64,000 nt of DNA from Cohnella ginsengisoli (GCF_029525555.1 NZ_JAPDHZ010000003.1:372001-436000), one strand, 5' to 3'; positions 49,091-59,140 are shown, counted from the first letter of the stretch. The notes: generated from the letters alone by a model not told the origin. Made by a program: numbers and translations.

Positions 49091-49776
49091 ATGGGAAAAT
49101 GGCTCATGACCCTCTTATATTTGGCGGTATCCGTCTTCCTGACGCGGCTGATTCCGTTCTCTTCCTTTTTCCGTAATCTGGACACGACGATGCACGAATT
49201 CAGCCATGCGCTCACCGCGCTGCTGCTGTCGGGCCAGGTGCTCGGCATCGAGCTCCATTCGGATCACAGCGGCGTCACCTATACTAGGCTCGCCTCGTCC
49301 TGGTCGTCGCTCCCGGTGTCCATGTCCGGCTATATCGGCGCTTCGTTGTTCTCTCTGCTCCTGTTCGCGCTGCACCGCCGGCAGGCGCAGCGGCTCGGGC
49401 TCGCGCTTATCGTCGCCGTCGCGGCCGTCATGCTCGTCTTGTTCGTGCACGGCGGATTCGGCATGGCCTGGCTCGCGATTTTTATCGCATTGACCGGGAC
49501 GATGCTATTTCTCGGGCCCGAAGATTCGCAGCTTCTATTACTTGCTGCTCGCCTTCCTGACGCTCGAAGAATCCGCGCTCGGTCCGATCTCGCTGGCGCT
49601 TACCGCGCTCGGCAGTCCATCCAGTGCCGGCGACGCGACGAATCTGGCGAACGCGACGGGCGTTCCCGCGCTTTTTTTGGGCGCTGTTGTTCGTCCTCGT
49701 CTCTCTCGCCTGCGCGACGCGTTCGCTGCAGATGTTCGTGCGCGGCAGAAAAGAAGACAAGGCATACGGGCGCTAA
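49091..49776 (+). pseudogene. M50 family metallopeptidase-like protein, frame interrupted twice
   Basis: A multi-TM protein with the zinc motif HEFSHAL (HExxH) in the N-terminal third, as in M50B-like peptidases. After GTMLFLG the frame is lost at GGGCCC (49514-49519). Removing one base gives PKIRSFYYLLLAFLTLEESA. A second break at seven T (49672-49678) is cured with six T, giving WALLFVLVSLACATRSLQMF and a stop at 49774-49776. The restored protein is about 227 residues. TATAAT at 49052 may be its -10 box. Confidence 0.75.
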
Positions 49777-49801
49777 CCGCGCGCCCCTGCCTTGTCCGTC
49801 C

Positions 49802-50491
49802 TCACTTGATATAAACGCTGCCGAACGGCAGCACCTCCCGTAGCAGCCGCTTGAACCATCCGTCCCCGTGCAGCTGCTCGGCCAGTCCCGGATCCGGCGA
49901 GCCGACCTGGATCAAGGCCGGCCCGCGCCCCGTCAGCTCCCACTGCACGTTCATATGCTGGCTGGCGAGCGTATTGCCGTAGACGGACAGCCGAACGTCC
50001 GCCCGCTCCGGATAAGCGACAAGCGCGCCGGATTCCGCATATAGCGGCACCTCGGGATCCAGCTCGACCGAGGCGAGGTCCCCCGAGGCGAATACGCCCA
50101 CGCGCCCCGGCCCCGAGAAGCGCATGCGCACCCACTCCCTCGTGATCCACGCCGTCTTGATCTTCTGGATGCGGCTCTGCATCCGAAGCCCCTCCGTGTA
50201 AAACAGCACATGGCGAAAGTTGAACATGAGGTCGCTGTCCTCCGGGATATCGACCACGGTCAGGCTGCAGCCCGCGGGCAAGCCGAGAATAAGCTCGGCC
50301 GGCCCTGCCAGGCGCGAACGGACCCACTTGCGCTTGCGGTACGCGTTCGCCAAGTCCATGATGCGGTCTTCCCGCTGCGCGGGCCTGCCCTGGAAGGCGA
50401 CGATGGCTTTGGGATGCAAAACATGAAGCGCCTCGCCTTCGTCCAATGCGATGCGTACCTGTCCGAGCGGCGCCGGCGTCGTGATCTCCAT
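49802..50491 (-). CDS. AIM24 family protein
   Basis: A 229-residue beta-rich protein of the AIM24/DUF124 family (TRAP-like fold). It shows LHVLHPKAIVAFQGRP, FYTEGLRMQSRIQKIKTAW, the family FSGPGRVGVFASGDLASVELDP and the C-terminal ALIQVGSPDPG. Function in bacteria is unknown. It is convergent with the M50 gene and follows the coiled-coil membrane protein gene by 3 bases on the same strand, so the two form a unit. Confidence 0.88.
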   Translation of the reverse strand: MEITTPAPLGQVRIALDEGEALHVLHPKAIVAFQGRPAQREDRIMDLANAYRKRKWVRSRLAGPAELILGLPAGCSLTVVDIPEDSDLMFNFRHVLFYTEGLRMQSRIQKIKTAWITREWVRMRFSGPGRVGVFASGDLASVELDPEVPLYAESGALVAYPERADVRLSVYGNTLASQHMNVQWELTGRGPALIQVGSPDPGLAEQLHGDGWFKRLLREVLPFGSVYIK

Positions 50492-50494
50492 CGC

Positions 50495-50998
50495 CTAGGT
50501 CCTCCAGCTGCCGCTGCGCTGCCGCCGCCATACCGAATAGCGCCACAGCCGGATCGTGAGCAAATAGAGCAAGCCCAGACCCAGCACGGCGGCGACGCCG
50601 TAGATCGTTTTGCGGGTAAGCGCCGCGCGCGCCCGCTGCTTTTCGGCCATGGCGGCAAGCTGGGCGTTCAACGCGTCGTTCTGCTCCGCCAGCGCTTTGT
50701 TGCGTTCGTTCAACGCCTGGGTTTCCGCCAGATACTGCTCGGTCTGGCTCTTCATTTCTTCGGTGCGCCGGTTAAGCTCCTCCGATTGCTCCTGCAGCTT
50801 TTGCTGGCTTTCTATATATTGCTCCTGCAGCTCCTGCACCTTTTCGGGCGTCTGGTAGATATCCTTGAACTTGTCGTACATGGTGGCCGCGGCGGCCTCG
50901 GACGAAGCGTGCGCGAACAGGAAAACGGCGCAAGCCGCGGTCAGAAGCAAAGCCCGCGCGCGTCCGGCAGCCGATGCGATCTTTCGTATGGCGGTCAT
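50495..50998 (-). CDS. Exported coiled-coil membrane protein
   Basis: A 167-residue protein with a signal peptide (LLLTAACAVFLFAHASSEAAAA), a long extracytoplasmic coiled coil (about 45-120; KVQELQEQYIESQQKLQEQS...) and a C-terminal TM helix (IYGVAAVLGLGLLYLLTIRLW) with a basic tail. No family is recognised. It is adjacent to and upstream of the AIM24 gene. Confidence 0.82.
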   Translation of the reverse strand: MTAIRKIASAAGRARALLLTAACAVFLFAHASSEAAAATMYDKFKDIYQTPEKVQELQEQYIESQQKLQEQSEELNRRTEEMKSQTEQYLAETQALNERNKALAEQNDALNAQLAAMAEKQRARAALTRKTIYGVAAVLGLGLLYLLTIRLWRYSVWRRQRSGSWRT

Positions 50999-51079
50999 GG
51001 ATTCGCTCCTCTCCGCTGCCGCGCAGCCCTATGATTTTCTATTCTAGCACGATTCGTCAGCAATCGCCCGAATGCGAGC

Positions 51080-52651
51080 CTACAACGCCTCGATGATGTC
51101 GCCTGCGATCAGGGAAGCGGCCTGCGGACGAGACGCGGCCGCGCGGTCTCCCGCCAGACCGTGCCAATATGCGCCGTACGCCGCCGCTTCAAGCGCGTTC
51201 AGCCCTTGTCCGAGCAAGCTGCCGACGATGCCGGCCAACGCGTCTCCCGAGCCCCCGGTCGCCATGCCGGAATTGCCGGTCGTATTGACGAACGCTCGTC
51301 CGTCCGGCGAGGCGACGACCGTGCGGGCGCCCTTCAACACGACGGTCACGCCGTGCCTCGCTGCGTATTCGCGCGCGAGACCGATTCGGTCACGCTGCGC
51401 TTCAGACACGGTCATGCCCGCGAGCCGCGCCATCTCGCCGGGATGAGGCGTGATGACCGTCGGCGCCTCGCGCCGCGGCCATACGCCGGGCTGCGCGCCG
51501 GCGTCCGCGATCATGTTGAGCGCGTCGGCGTCGACAAGGACGGGCGCGGCCACGCGTTCCAACAGGTTGCGCAGCCAAGCGCCGTCGCCGTCCCAACGTC
51601 CCATGCCGGGGCCGACGACGAGCGCATCTACGCCCGCGGCCGCTTCGGCGAGCCGCTCGGGCTTCACCAGCCGCCATTCTCCGGCGCCCTCGTCCGGCAC
51701 GGCCCGCAGCATGATCTCGGGCGCGAAGCCCCGCAGTCCCGGCGCCGCCGCCGCCGGCTGCGCCCAGCTTACCAGCCCGCTGCCGGCGCGAAGGGCGGCG
51801 CGGGCGCTCAGCAGTCCGGCGCCGCTCATGAGCGCGGAGCCCGCCGCGACCAGCACATGGCCGTAGGTTCCCTTGTGCGAGTCCTCCTTCCGCGGCAGCG
51901 GGACCGACAGTCCAAGCTTCGCCTTCAGCGATTCGGCGTTCAATAAATACGTATGGACGCCCGCCCGCTCGGCCGCATCGGCGGGAATGCCGATCGGCCT
52001 GACGACGACCTCGCCCGCTCGCCCGGCGCCCGGGTGCTGATGGAGCCCCCGCTTCGCGTAGGCCAGGGCCACGGTTACCTTCGCGCGGATGCTAGCCTTC
52101 GCGACGGCGCCGGTATCCGCGTTCAATCCGCTCGGTATATCGACCGCGACGACCGGCAGGCCGCTCTGTACGGCCGCTTCGATCAATGACGCGTAAGGCG
52201 CGCGCGGCTCCCCTGCGCTCCCCGTGCCGAGCAGCGCGTCGATTAATCCGTCAAATCCGGCGAACCAGCCGGCGTTCGCCGCATCGGCTCCAGTATCGGA
52301 CAGCGCGTATACGCGCGCCGGAATGCCAAGCCGGCTCGCGATGTCGCGCTGCAGCGCAGCGGCACCCTGCATCCGCTCCGGCGGCTCGGCGTACAGCACC
52401 GCGACGCGGAAGCCCATGTCCCGTAGGTGTCTAGCGCAGACAAGCCCGTCTCCCCCGTTGTTTCCTTTGCCCGCCAGAATCAGCCAGCCGAAGTCCGCGC
52501 CTTTGCCCGCGGTTTCGGCAAAACGCCTTGCCTCCTCCGCGACGGCACGTCCCGCGTTTTCCATGAGCGCCTCCTGCGGAATGCCGATCTCCTCGATCGC
52601 GCTTGCGTCGATCGCCCGCATCTCTCCGGATGTTACGAGTTCCATCCGCAC
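51080..52651 (-). CDS. nnr: Bifunctional NAD(P)H-hydrate epimerase / ADP-dependent dehydratase
   Basis: A 523-residue fusion that repairs hydrated NAD(P)H. The N-terminal epimerase (YjeF_N, about 1-225) has ILAGKGNNGGDGLVCARHL and ALLGTG. The C-terminal ADP-dependent dehydratase (YjeF_C, carbohydrate-kinase-like) has GTYGHVLVAAGS, VVGPGMG, LVDADALN, TPHPGEMARL and NTTGNSGMATGGSGDALAGI. The GTG at 52651 is preferred because AAGGAGG lies 9 bases upstream; the ATG two codons later is too far. Confidence 0.96.
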   Translation of the reverse strand: MRMELVTSGEMRAIDASAIEEIGIPQEALMENAGRAVAEEARRFAETAGKGADFGWLILAGKGNNGGDGLVCARHLRDMGFRVAVLYAEPPERMQGAAALQRDIASRLGIPARVYALSDTGADAANAGWFAGFDGLIDALLGTGSAGEPRAPYASLIEAAVQSGLPVVAVDIPSGLNADTGAVAKASIRAKVTVALAYAKRGLHQHPGAGRAGEVVVRPIGIPADAAERAGVHTYLLNAESLKAKLGLSVPLPRKEDSHKGTYGHVLVAAGSALMSGAGLLSARAALRAGSGLVSWAQPAAAAPGLRGFAPEIMLRAVPDEGAGEWRLVKPERLAEAAAGVDALVVGPGMGRWDGDGAWLRNLLERVAAPVLVDADALNMIADAGAQPGVWPRREAPTVITPHPGEMARLAGMTVSEAQRDRIGLAREYAARHGVTVVLKGARTVVASPDGRAFVNTTGNSGMATGGSGDALAGIVGSLLGQGLNALEAAAYGAYWHGLAGDRAAASRPQAASLIAGDIIEAL

Positions 52652-52782
52652 CGCTACACGCCTCCTTATATAGAATTATTAAACATTTTTAACATTCCAA
52701 ACGCTGTTAATTTTCCCCGTTGGTCGCTTTTAGCAGTATGAATTTGTTACTATTAAAGCAGGATGGGAGGAGATCGTTACCG

Positions 52783-53389
52783 ATGTCCGATATTTTAACG
52801 CAGCTTAAAGAACGAACCGCGCCCCAGCACCGACGTGCGGAGCAGAACAAATATACGTCGGCGATGTTGGATCATACGATATCGCTGGAGCAATACAGGG
52901 AATACCTGGCCTTGTTTTACGGCTACATCCTCCCTCTCGAACGCGCATTCGAAGCTAGACCGGAGTGGGAAGAGCTTCGGTTCGATATAGACGCCCGGAC
53001 GAAGCATCGCTTGCTCGAAGCGGACTTGCACGCTCTCGGCCTGGACGCGCGCGCGGTCGATGACCTGCCGCTCTGCCAATCGCTTCCCGACCTGTCGTCG
53101 TTCCCCCCGCATTCTCGGATGCATGTACGTGCTCGAAGGATCCACGTTAGGCGGCCAGATGCTGACCAAGCTGCTCATGAAGGATCTGCCGGTCTCGCCG
53201 GAGACGAACGCCCGCTACTTCAACAGCTACGGAACGGATGTCCGCGAGCGCTGGGCCGAGTTCCGCGAGCTGCTGACCGCGCAGGCGCGCACAGGAGAGG
53301 ATGAACGTGAGATGCTGGCTTCGGCCGGCCAGACCTTCGACAGCTTGCGCGATTGGATTGAAGCGCCGAACGGGACGGTATCCCGATAA
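52783..53389 (+). pseudogene. bphO: Biliverdin-producing heme oxygenase (BphO-like), frame interrupted
   Basis: The N-terminal part (MSDILTQLKERTAPQHRRAEQ) carries the proximal heme His in APQHRRAE. The frame is lost at a run of six C (53103-53108). With five C it continues RILGCMYVLEGSTLGGQML, the heme-oxygenase distal helix signature, to a stop at 53387-53389, giving 201 residues. It opens heme to biliverdin, the chromophore of the bacteriophytochrome encoded 24 bases downstream, and the pair forms an operon. GGGAGG lies upstream of the ATG. The break is probably a sequencing error. Confidence 0.88.
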
Positions 53390-53413
53390 ATATTCGAAAA
53401 AGGCTGGTGTATA

Positions 53414-55966
53414 ATGACCGATGATTACGATCAGAACTTCGAAAACGAACTGAATCGCTCGCTGCTGACCGAAGGCGACTTTACGGACGAGCCGATCGAC
53501 CTGACCAACTGCGAAAAAGAACCGATTCATATCCCCGGCATGATTCAGCCTCACGGCGCGCTGCTCGTCGCGGCGAACGACGATGCCCGCACGGTCGTTC
53601 AATGCAGCCGCAATGTCGATCTGCTGCTTGGAACGCCTGCGGAGTCGCTGCTCGGACAGCCGTTGTCCGCCGTTATCGGCGAACGGGCACTCGCGTTTGT
53701 CGAGGAATCGCTTGTCCGTCCTGCCGCAGGGGACAAGCAGCATTTCCTGGAGATGACGATCGATCTGCCGGACGGATCGGCCGAATTTTTCGCGATCTTT
53801 CATGTCAGCGACGAGCTTTTGGTCGTCGAGCTGGAGCGCCCCACGAACGACGACGCGCCCGTCGTGGACGATTTCGAATGGGTCCAGGCATTTTTCACGC
53901 GCATCAAGCGGACGCATAGCCGGGCCGGCGCCAGTCAGGTAGCCGCGGAGCTCGTCAAGGACATCCTCGGCTACGACCGCGTGATGGTCTACGAATTCGA
54001 CGCGGACTGGAACGGCAAAGTCATCGCCGAAGCGAAAAACAGTACGATGGAACCTTTCCTTGGCCATCACTACCCCGCTTCGGACATTCCGAAGCAGGCC
54101 CGGGCACTGTACGTGCGCAATTGGGTGCGTACGATCGTGGATATGGATTACGAGCCCGTGCCGGTCGTCCCCACGCTTCAACCGTCCGGCAAACCGTTGA
54201 ACTTGAGCTTGTCCGTGCTGCGAAGCGTATCCCCTATCCATATCGAGTATATGAAAAATATGGGCGTAGGCGCCACCATGACGATCTCGCTCATTCATGG
54301 CGGCGAGCTCTGGGGCATGATCGCCTGCCATCACGAGTCGCCCAAGTACGTGCCGCACCGCCAACGCAATCTTTGCAATTTTCTCGGTTCGTTTTTTTCC
54401 AGCGAACTTCACCAGCGCCAGAAGCTGGATGACTACCAGGGCGAGCTGCATCTCAAATCGCTGGCGCAGCGGCTGGCCCGCGTATTCGGCGCGCCGGGTA
54501 CGCCGGATCAGTTGAAGGACAAGCTGACCGCGGACGAAGACGCTTTGTTGTCCGTCATGAACGCCTCGGGCGCGGCCGTACAGTACAAGGGACGACTGCT
54601 GCTGTTCGGCAGCACGCCGGGCGCGGCCCAAATCGTCAAGCTGGCAGTCTGGCTCAGCCAGCAAGCGGAGGATTACGCGTACCATACGAATCGGCTCTCT
54701 TCGGTCTATCCGCAGGCCGCCGAATATCCGGACAAGGCGGCAGGCGTCATCTTCCTGTCGTTGTCCTCGGACTATCGCGACCATATTCTGTGGTTCAGGC
54801 CGGAGGTCGTACAGACGGTCACCTGGGCGGGAGACCCTGCCAAAGCCGTCGTACGCGTCGGCGAAGGCTATCGGATCTCGCCGCGCAAATCGTTCGAGGC
54901 ATGGCAGGAGGTTGTCACGAATACGTCGCTCCCCTGGGAGTCGAAGGAGCTTCATACGCTGTCGGATCTGAAGTCGATCGCCCTCAAGCAGACCGAAGAA
55001 GATCTGAGACTGGCCGAGGAAAAGTCGATCTTGTACGCGCGCACGCTGAAAGAAAACGAGTCGCGGTATTTGCAGCTCATGGAATATTCGGCCGTCGCGT
55101 TCGTCACGCTGACCGAAGGCCGAATCGTATTCGCGAACCTCGAGGCCGCCCGGCTGCTGCATGTGTCCGAAGCGACGGAATTGATCGGCCGCGATCTCGC
55201 GGACTGGATCGACCCGTCGTCCGAAGCCGAGCTGGCTCACATGCTCGGACGCATCGGAGCGGCCGCGACGCAGCTCCGGTCCTGCCGTCTGCGAATGAAA
55301 TCCGTCTCGGACGCGCCGGTCGAGTTGGATATGACGCTCGCTCATGTCGTTTACGGCGGCAAACCGTCGATCATGGCGATTGCCCGGGAAGCGTCGGGAG
55401 ACGCCGACGAGGAAAATCTGTTCACGGAAGTAACGCGCGAGCTGTCCCGCTTCATCCATACGGACAGCCTGACCGAACTGCCGAACAGGCGTTTCTTCGA
55501 CGAAAACCTGGCGAAAGGTTGGCGGCAAAGCGCGGACAACGGCCAGGCGATGGCGATCATTATGCTCGACCTCGATAATTTCCGGTCTTACAACGCCATG
55601 TTCGGCTATCAAGGCGCCGACAACTGTCTGCGTTGGGTCGCCGAATCGCTGAGCGCGGTCGGGAATATGCGAAATGCGGTCGTCTCCCGGTACGGCGGCG
55701 CTTCGTTCGTGCTGACGCTCGCGGAGGAGCCGACCCCGGAAGGCCGCGCTAGTGTCGACATGCTGGCCGATCAGCTCCGGCAGACGGTCATCTCGCTGCA
55801 AATTCCGCATCCGCAGCCCGGCGTCGGCGAGTACTTGACGGCAAGCGTCGGCGTCGCCGTCGAAGCCGACGTTCGCGAAGGGAGTCCGTCGGACCTGGTG
55901 GGCCGTGCGGAGAAGGCGCTCGCGATCGCCAAAGCGGAAGGAAAAAACCGCGTCTCGGCGCTGTGA
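53414..55966 (+). CDS. bphP: Bacteriophytochrome with C-terminal PAS and degenerate GGDEF domain
   Basis: An 850-residue red/far-red photoreceptor. The N-terminal PAS holds the biliverdin-attaching Cys33 in DLTNCEKEPIHIPG. The GAF domain has PASDIPKQARALYVRNWVR; the PHY domain has WESKELHTLSDLKSIAL near its end and its tongue region. A PAS domain (about 565-660) and a diguanylate cyclase-like domain (about 690-850) follow. In the latter the signature GGDEF is GGASF (761-765), so both metal/substrate acidic residues are lost and the cyclase should be inactive; no EAL is present. Output may be by binding a partner. It is co-transcribed with the heme oxygenase. Confidence 0.93.
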   Translation: MTDDYDQNFENELNRSLLTEGDFTDEPIDLTNCEKEPIHIPGMIQPHGALLVAANDDARTVVQCSRNVDLLLGTPAESLLGQPLSAVIGERALAFVEESLVRPAAGDKQHFLEMTIDLPDGSAEFFAIFHVSDELLVVELERPTNDDAPVVDDFEWVQAFFTRIKRTHSRAGASQVAAELVKDILGYDRVMVYEFDADWNGKVIAEAKNSTMEPFLGHHYPASDIPKQARALYVRNWVRTIVDMDYEPVPVVPTLQPSGKPLNLSLSVLRSVSPIHIEYMKNMGVGATMTISLIHGGELWGMIACHHESPKYVPHRQRNLCNFLGSFFSSELHQRQKLDDYQGELHLKSLAQRLARVFGAPGTPDQLKDKLTADEDALLSVMNASGAAVQYKGRLLLFGSTPGAAQIVKLAVWLSQQAEDYAYHTNRLSSVYPQAAEYPDKAAGVIFLSLSSDYRDHILWFRPEVVQTVTWAGDPAKAVVRVGEGYRISPRKSFEAWQEVVTNTSLPWESKELHTLSDLKSIALKQTEEDLRLAEEKSILYARTLKENESRYLQLMEYSAVAFVTLTEGRIVFANLEAARLLHVSEATELIGRDLADWIDPSSEAELAHMLGRIGAAATQLRSCRLRMKSVSDAPVELDMTLAHVVYGGKPSIMAIAREASGDADEENLFTEVTRELSRFIHTDSLTELPNRRFFDENLAKGWRQSADNGQAMAIIMLDLDNFRSYNAMFGYQGADNCLRWVAESLSAVGNMRNAVVSRYGGASFVLTLAEEPTPEGRASVDMLADQLRQTVISLQIPHPQPGVGEYLTASVGVAVEADVREGSPSDLVGRAEKALAIAKAEGKNRVSAL

Positions 55967-56017
55967 ACGTGAAGCCTTCAGAGCGATGAACGTCGACGCG
56001 GCGATCATGAATGTCAA

Positions 56018-56842
56018 TCAAGGCGCGAAGCCGGATCTGCTGATCTTCAGCTCGTCTTCGGGATAACACGCTCGAAGCCGTTCGTATACGGTTCGCCACG
56101 CATCCGGCGAATGCCACTCGGTCATGCCGAGCTGCGCGTACAACGGCTCGAGCCCCAACCTTCGCGTTCGCCGCCCGCCGCTGCCGTCGCCCATCTCGTA
56201 GTCGTCCACGACGACGCGGTCCGTCACCGCCCGCAGCAAAGCCGGCAAGCGCTCGCTGCTGGGCAGTACCGGCGCGACCGCAGCCTGGATGGGGACGCCT
56301 GCTTCCTTGAGCCGGGCGAGCGCCTTGAGCCGCGCGGCGATCGGCGGCGCGGCAGGGGAAAAACGCGGCGAACCGTATCCAGGTCGGTCTCGACCGTCAT
56401 GCTCACCCGGACGCGGCTGCCCAATCGCAGCAGCAGATCGATATCGCGCGTCACCAGCGGGCTACGCGTCTGCACGAGCAGGAAGTCCGGCGGCGCCTCC
56501 GCCATCGCTTCGAGCAGCGAGCGCGTGACTTGCTCCCGATATTCCGCGGGCTGGTACGGATCCGTGCTGGAGGACATGAAGATGCGCACGGGACCTTTGG
56601 CCGCGGCGCGGGCGAGCTCCCTTCGCAGCAGTTCGTCCGCGCCTTGCTTGACGTCCACCCACGCGCCCCAGGCTTCTTCGCGGAACGCCGCGACCGGCAT
56701 GCCCTTCACGTAGCAATAAGAGCAGCCAAAAGCGCAGCCGCCATACGGATTCAGCGTATGCGTATAATCTTCCAGAAAGCCCATCGCTCGATTCAGCAGC
56801 GACTTGGGCTTTTTTGTATTGCACGTTGGGCTGAGGGCTCAC
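56018..56842 (-). pseudogene. SPL-family radical SAM protein, frame interrupted twice
   Basis: A GTG at 56842 with GAGGTGA 8 bases upstream starts MSPQPNVQYKK. A run of six A (plus-strand T at 56810-56815) breaks the frame; with five A it reads PKSLLNRAMGFLEDYTHTLN PYGGCAFGCSYC-type sequence with the CxxxCxxC cluster motif. A second break (plus-strand A at 56359-56363, one base short) is cured by one added base, giving RVFSPAAPPIAARLKALARL and on to DELKISRSGFAP. The total is about 274 residues, the length of Rv2578c/SPL-like radical SAM proteins. The substrate is unknown; true spore photoproduct lyase is longer. Confidence 0.8.
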
Positions 56843-56924
56843 GGCAGGCGTCACCTCGCTGCAAGTTAACAAAATCCCGAAATCCCCCCGCTTTGCGATA
56901 CAATGGCAACGGAGGATGATGAAA

Positions 56925-57825
56925 ATGCCATTCGAACCGACGTTAACGATCTCCGTTCCGGAGGATTATCGCTTTTCGGCTAATCTGGGCTATCTGGCGC
57001 GCTCGCCCAAAGAGTGCCTTCACCGCATTCAGGACGGCCGCCTTTACAAGGCGCTCCCGCTGGATGGCACGCCGATCGTCGAGATCGGCGCCGCTCGCGG
57101 CAGCGGGCTGAACGTCGCCCTTGCGAGCGATCGGGGCATTCCGAGCGAGGACGTCCGGGAGGCCGCGATCGCCTATATTCGCGAATGGCTCGATCTGGAC
57201 ACGGATCTCGAGCCTTTCTACCTTGTGGCTGCCGACGATCCGCTCCTGGCTGCCGCTGCTTCCGCGCATCGAGGCTTGCGGCTGGTGGGCATTCCCGATC
57301 TGTTCGAGGCGACGGCGTGGGGCATCCTCAGGACAGCAGATCAACCTGGCCTTCGCCTACACGTTGAAGGCGCGTCTGGTCGAAGCGTACGGCGGCCTAG
57401 TCGTCAGCGCCGGCGAAACCTACTGGACGTTCCCTCAGCCTCACGTCATCGCCGGCCTGGCGGTCAAGGACCTGCTGCCGCTGAAGCTGACGGTCAAAAA
57501 ATGCGAGTATCTGATTCATGTCGCGGAGCTGATCGCCACTGGAGCAATATCCAAAGAGATGCTGAAGGAACTGGGGTACGGCGAGGCCGAAAAAGCGCTC
57601 GTCCGCATTCGCGGCATCGGCCCTTGGACCGCGAATTACGTGCTGATGCGCTGTCTGCGGATGAAGGACGCTTTTCCGATCGACGACGTCGGCCTGCATC
57701 ATGCGATACGTCATGCGACGGGCAGCGACGCCAAGCCGTCCCACGAGGAGATCCTGCGGCTGTCCGCCGGCTGGCGCGGCTGGGAGTCGTATGCGACGTT
57801 TTATCTGTGGCGATTGCTTTACTGA
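56925..57825 (+). pseudogene. alkA: DNA-3-methyladenine glycosylase II (AlkA), frame interrupted
   Basis: The start MPFEPTLTISVPEDYRFSAN at 56925 has GGAGG 9 bases upstream. The AlkA N-domain is followed by ATAWGIL, where one extra base near 57326-57332 breaks the frame. Restored, it continues GQQINLAFAYTLKARLVEAY, the helix-hairpin-helix LVRIRGIGPWTANYVLMR and the catalytic Asp in FPIDDVGLHH, to a stop at 57825. The protein is about 299 residues. It excises alkylated bases and lies next to the adaA-adaB pair, as in Bacillus. Confidence 0.86.
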
Positions 57826-57867
57826 ATGCAAGATGGGGCCGATAACCGGCAGCCACCCGCCGCAACT

Positions 57868-58395
57868 TTAAGCCTGACCTCCCCGCTCCAGCTCGAGCAG
57901 CTTCGTCTTCATGCCGAGCCCGCCGCGATAGCCGGTCATGGCCCCGCTCTTGCCTATGACGCGGTGACAGGGCACGCATACGAGCACCGGGTTGGCCCCG
58001 ATCGCCGCGCCGACCGCGCGCATCGCGGAAGGCTTGTCGACGAGGGCCGCGATCTCGCTGTAAGAGCGCGTCTCGCCGTAAGGGATGCCGAGCAGCGCTT
58101 GCCACACGGCCTGCTGGAACGCGGTTCCCCGTGCATCGACGGGCGCTTCGAACGTACGCCTGTCGCCGTCCCAGTACTCGGTCAGCTCGCGCACGTACGG
58201 CGCCAGCCCCGCATCGTCCCGGACCAGCTCCGCTCCCCGCATCCGGGCGCGCACCCAAGCCTCCATCTGCTCGAACGGCATGTCCGGCGAACCGACATAG
58301 CATAGGCCCCGATCCGTCGCCGCGGCATGCAGCCGCCACTCTCCGTAAGCGATTCGCGTCCAACGGACGACTTGACCCTTTTGCGAATCCGTCAT
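57868..58395 (-). CDS. adaB: Methylated-DNA-protein-cysteine S-methyltransferase (AdaB/Ogt-like)
   Basis: A 175-residue suicide repair protein for O6-methylguanine. The active-site PCHRVIGKSGAMTGYRGGLGMKT carries the acceptor Cys143, preceded by FQQAVWQALLGIPYGETRSY. The ATG at 58395 has GAGGAGG 7 bases upstream and overlaps the adaA stop as ATGA. Longer frames upstream are antisense-like. Confidence 0.95.
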   Translation of the reverse strand: MTDSQKGQVVRWTRIAYGEWRLHAAATDRGLCYVGSPDMPFEQMEAWVRARMRGAELVRDDAGLAPYVRELTEYWDGDRRTFEAPVDARGTAFQQAVWQALLGIPYGETRSYSEIAALVDKPSAMRAVGAAIGANPVLVCVPCHRVIGKSGAMTGYRGGLGMKTKLLELERGGQA

Positions 58396-59000
58396 TCCGA
58401 CACCTCCTCGTAAGCCGGCCTGCATCCTAGCCTCCTGTACTCGCTGGGCGTCGTGCCGGTTCTCTGCTTGAATACGGTAATAAAATAAGGAACGCTGCCG
58501 AAGCCCACCGCATCGGCGATCTCGGCCATCGGCATGCTCGTCGTCTCGAGCAGCTCGGTCGCCCGCGCGATTCGGGTACGCTGCACGTATTCGACCGGGG
58601 TGACGCCCGCGATCCGTTTGAAAATACGATGCAAATGATACGGGCTGCCCCGATACAGCTCCGCGAGGCGGTCCAGGGTGATCGGCTCGTAGTAACAGCG
58701 GTCGATGAACGCCGTCATCTGACCCACCCATTCCGCATCCGGCAGCTTCCGGTCGGTCGGCCTGCACCGCTTGCACGGACGGTACCCGGCGCTCAGCGCC
58801 GGCTCCGAATCCGCGAAGATCCGTACGTTTTCCCGCTTCGGCGCCCTGGATCTGCACGAAGGCCGGCAGAAGATGCCCGTCGTCATGACCGCGTACCGGA
58901 ACCGGTCATTGTAGGCCGCGTCATTGCCGACGATCGCCTTCCATTGCTCTTCGTCCGGCGCAGCTCCCGCATACGTTCTATTCCTGTTGTCGACGCCCAT
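58392..59000 (-). CDS. adaA: Methylphosphotriester-DNA methyltransferase/AraC-type activator AdaA
   Basis: A 202-residue protein. The N-terminal Ada zinc domain holds four Cys in GIFCRPSCRSRAPKRENV and YRPCKRCRPT, the first being the methyl acceptor. The C-terminal AraC HTH pair (ITLDRLAELYRGSPYHLHRIFKRIAGVTP; MAEIADAVGFGSVPYFITVFKQRTG) makes it the methylation-triggered activator of the adaptive response. The start at 59000 fits GGAGG 8 bases upstream. It lacks the C-terminal Ogt domain, which is the separate coupled adaB gene. Confidence 0.95.
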   Translation of the reverse strand: MGVDNRNRTYAGAAPDEEQWKAIVGNDAAYNDRFRYAVMTTGIFCRPSCRSRAPKRENVRIFADSEPALSAGYRPCKRCRPTDRKLPDAEWVGQMTAFIDRCYYEPITLDRLAELYRGSPYHLHRIFKRIAGVTPVEYVQRTRIARATELLETTSMPMAEIADAVGFGSVPYFITVFKQRTGTTPSEYRRLGCRPAYEEVSE

Positions 59001-59070
59001 CTGCATCACCTCCCCCCCAAGTATACCCGCAATCCGGAGCGCCCGTAAGGCTTCCGGATTACAATCGCAA

Positions 59071-59095
59071 GATCTCGAAATCGATCTCCGAGATC
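59071..59095. promoter_or_regulatory. Inverted repeat upstream of adaA
   Basis: GATCTCG and CGAGATC are separated by 11 bases, in the space between adaA and the divergent lacI promoter. It could be an operator of either gene; no further support is visible. Confidence 0.35.
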
Positions 59096-59111
59096 CCGCA
59101 AAAAGATCCGA

Positions 59112-59140
59112 TTGACTCGGGTGCCGGCCGATGGCATAAT
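59112..59140 (+). promoter_or_regulatory. Sigma-A promoter of the lacI-thuA-gfo operon
   Basis: TTGACT and CATAAT are separated by 17 bases. The -10 box is immediately overlapped by an 18-base palindrome. Confidence 0.8.
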
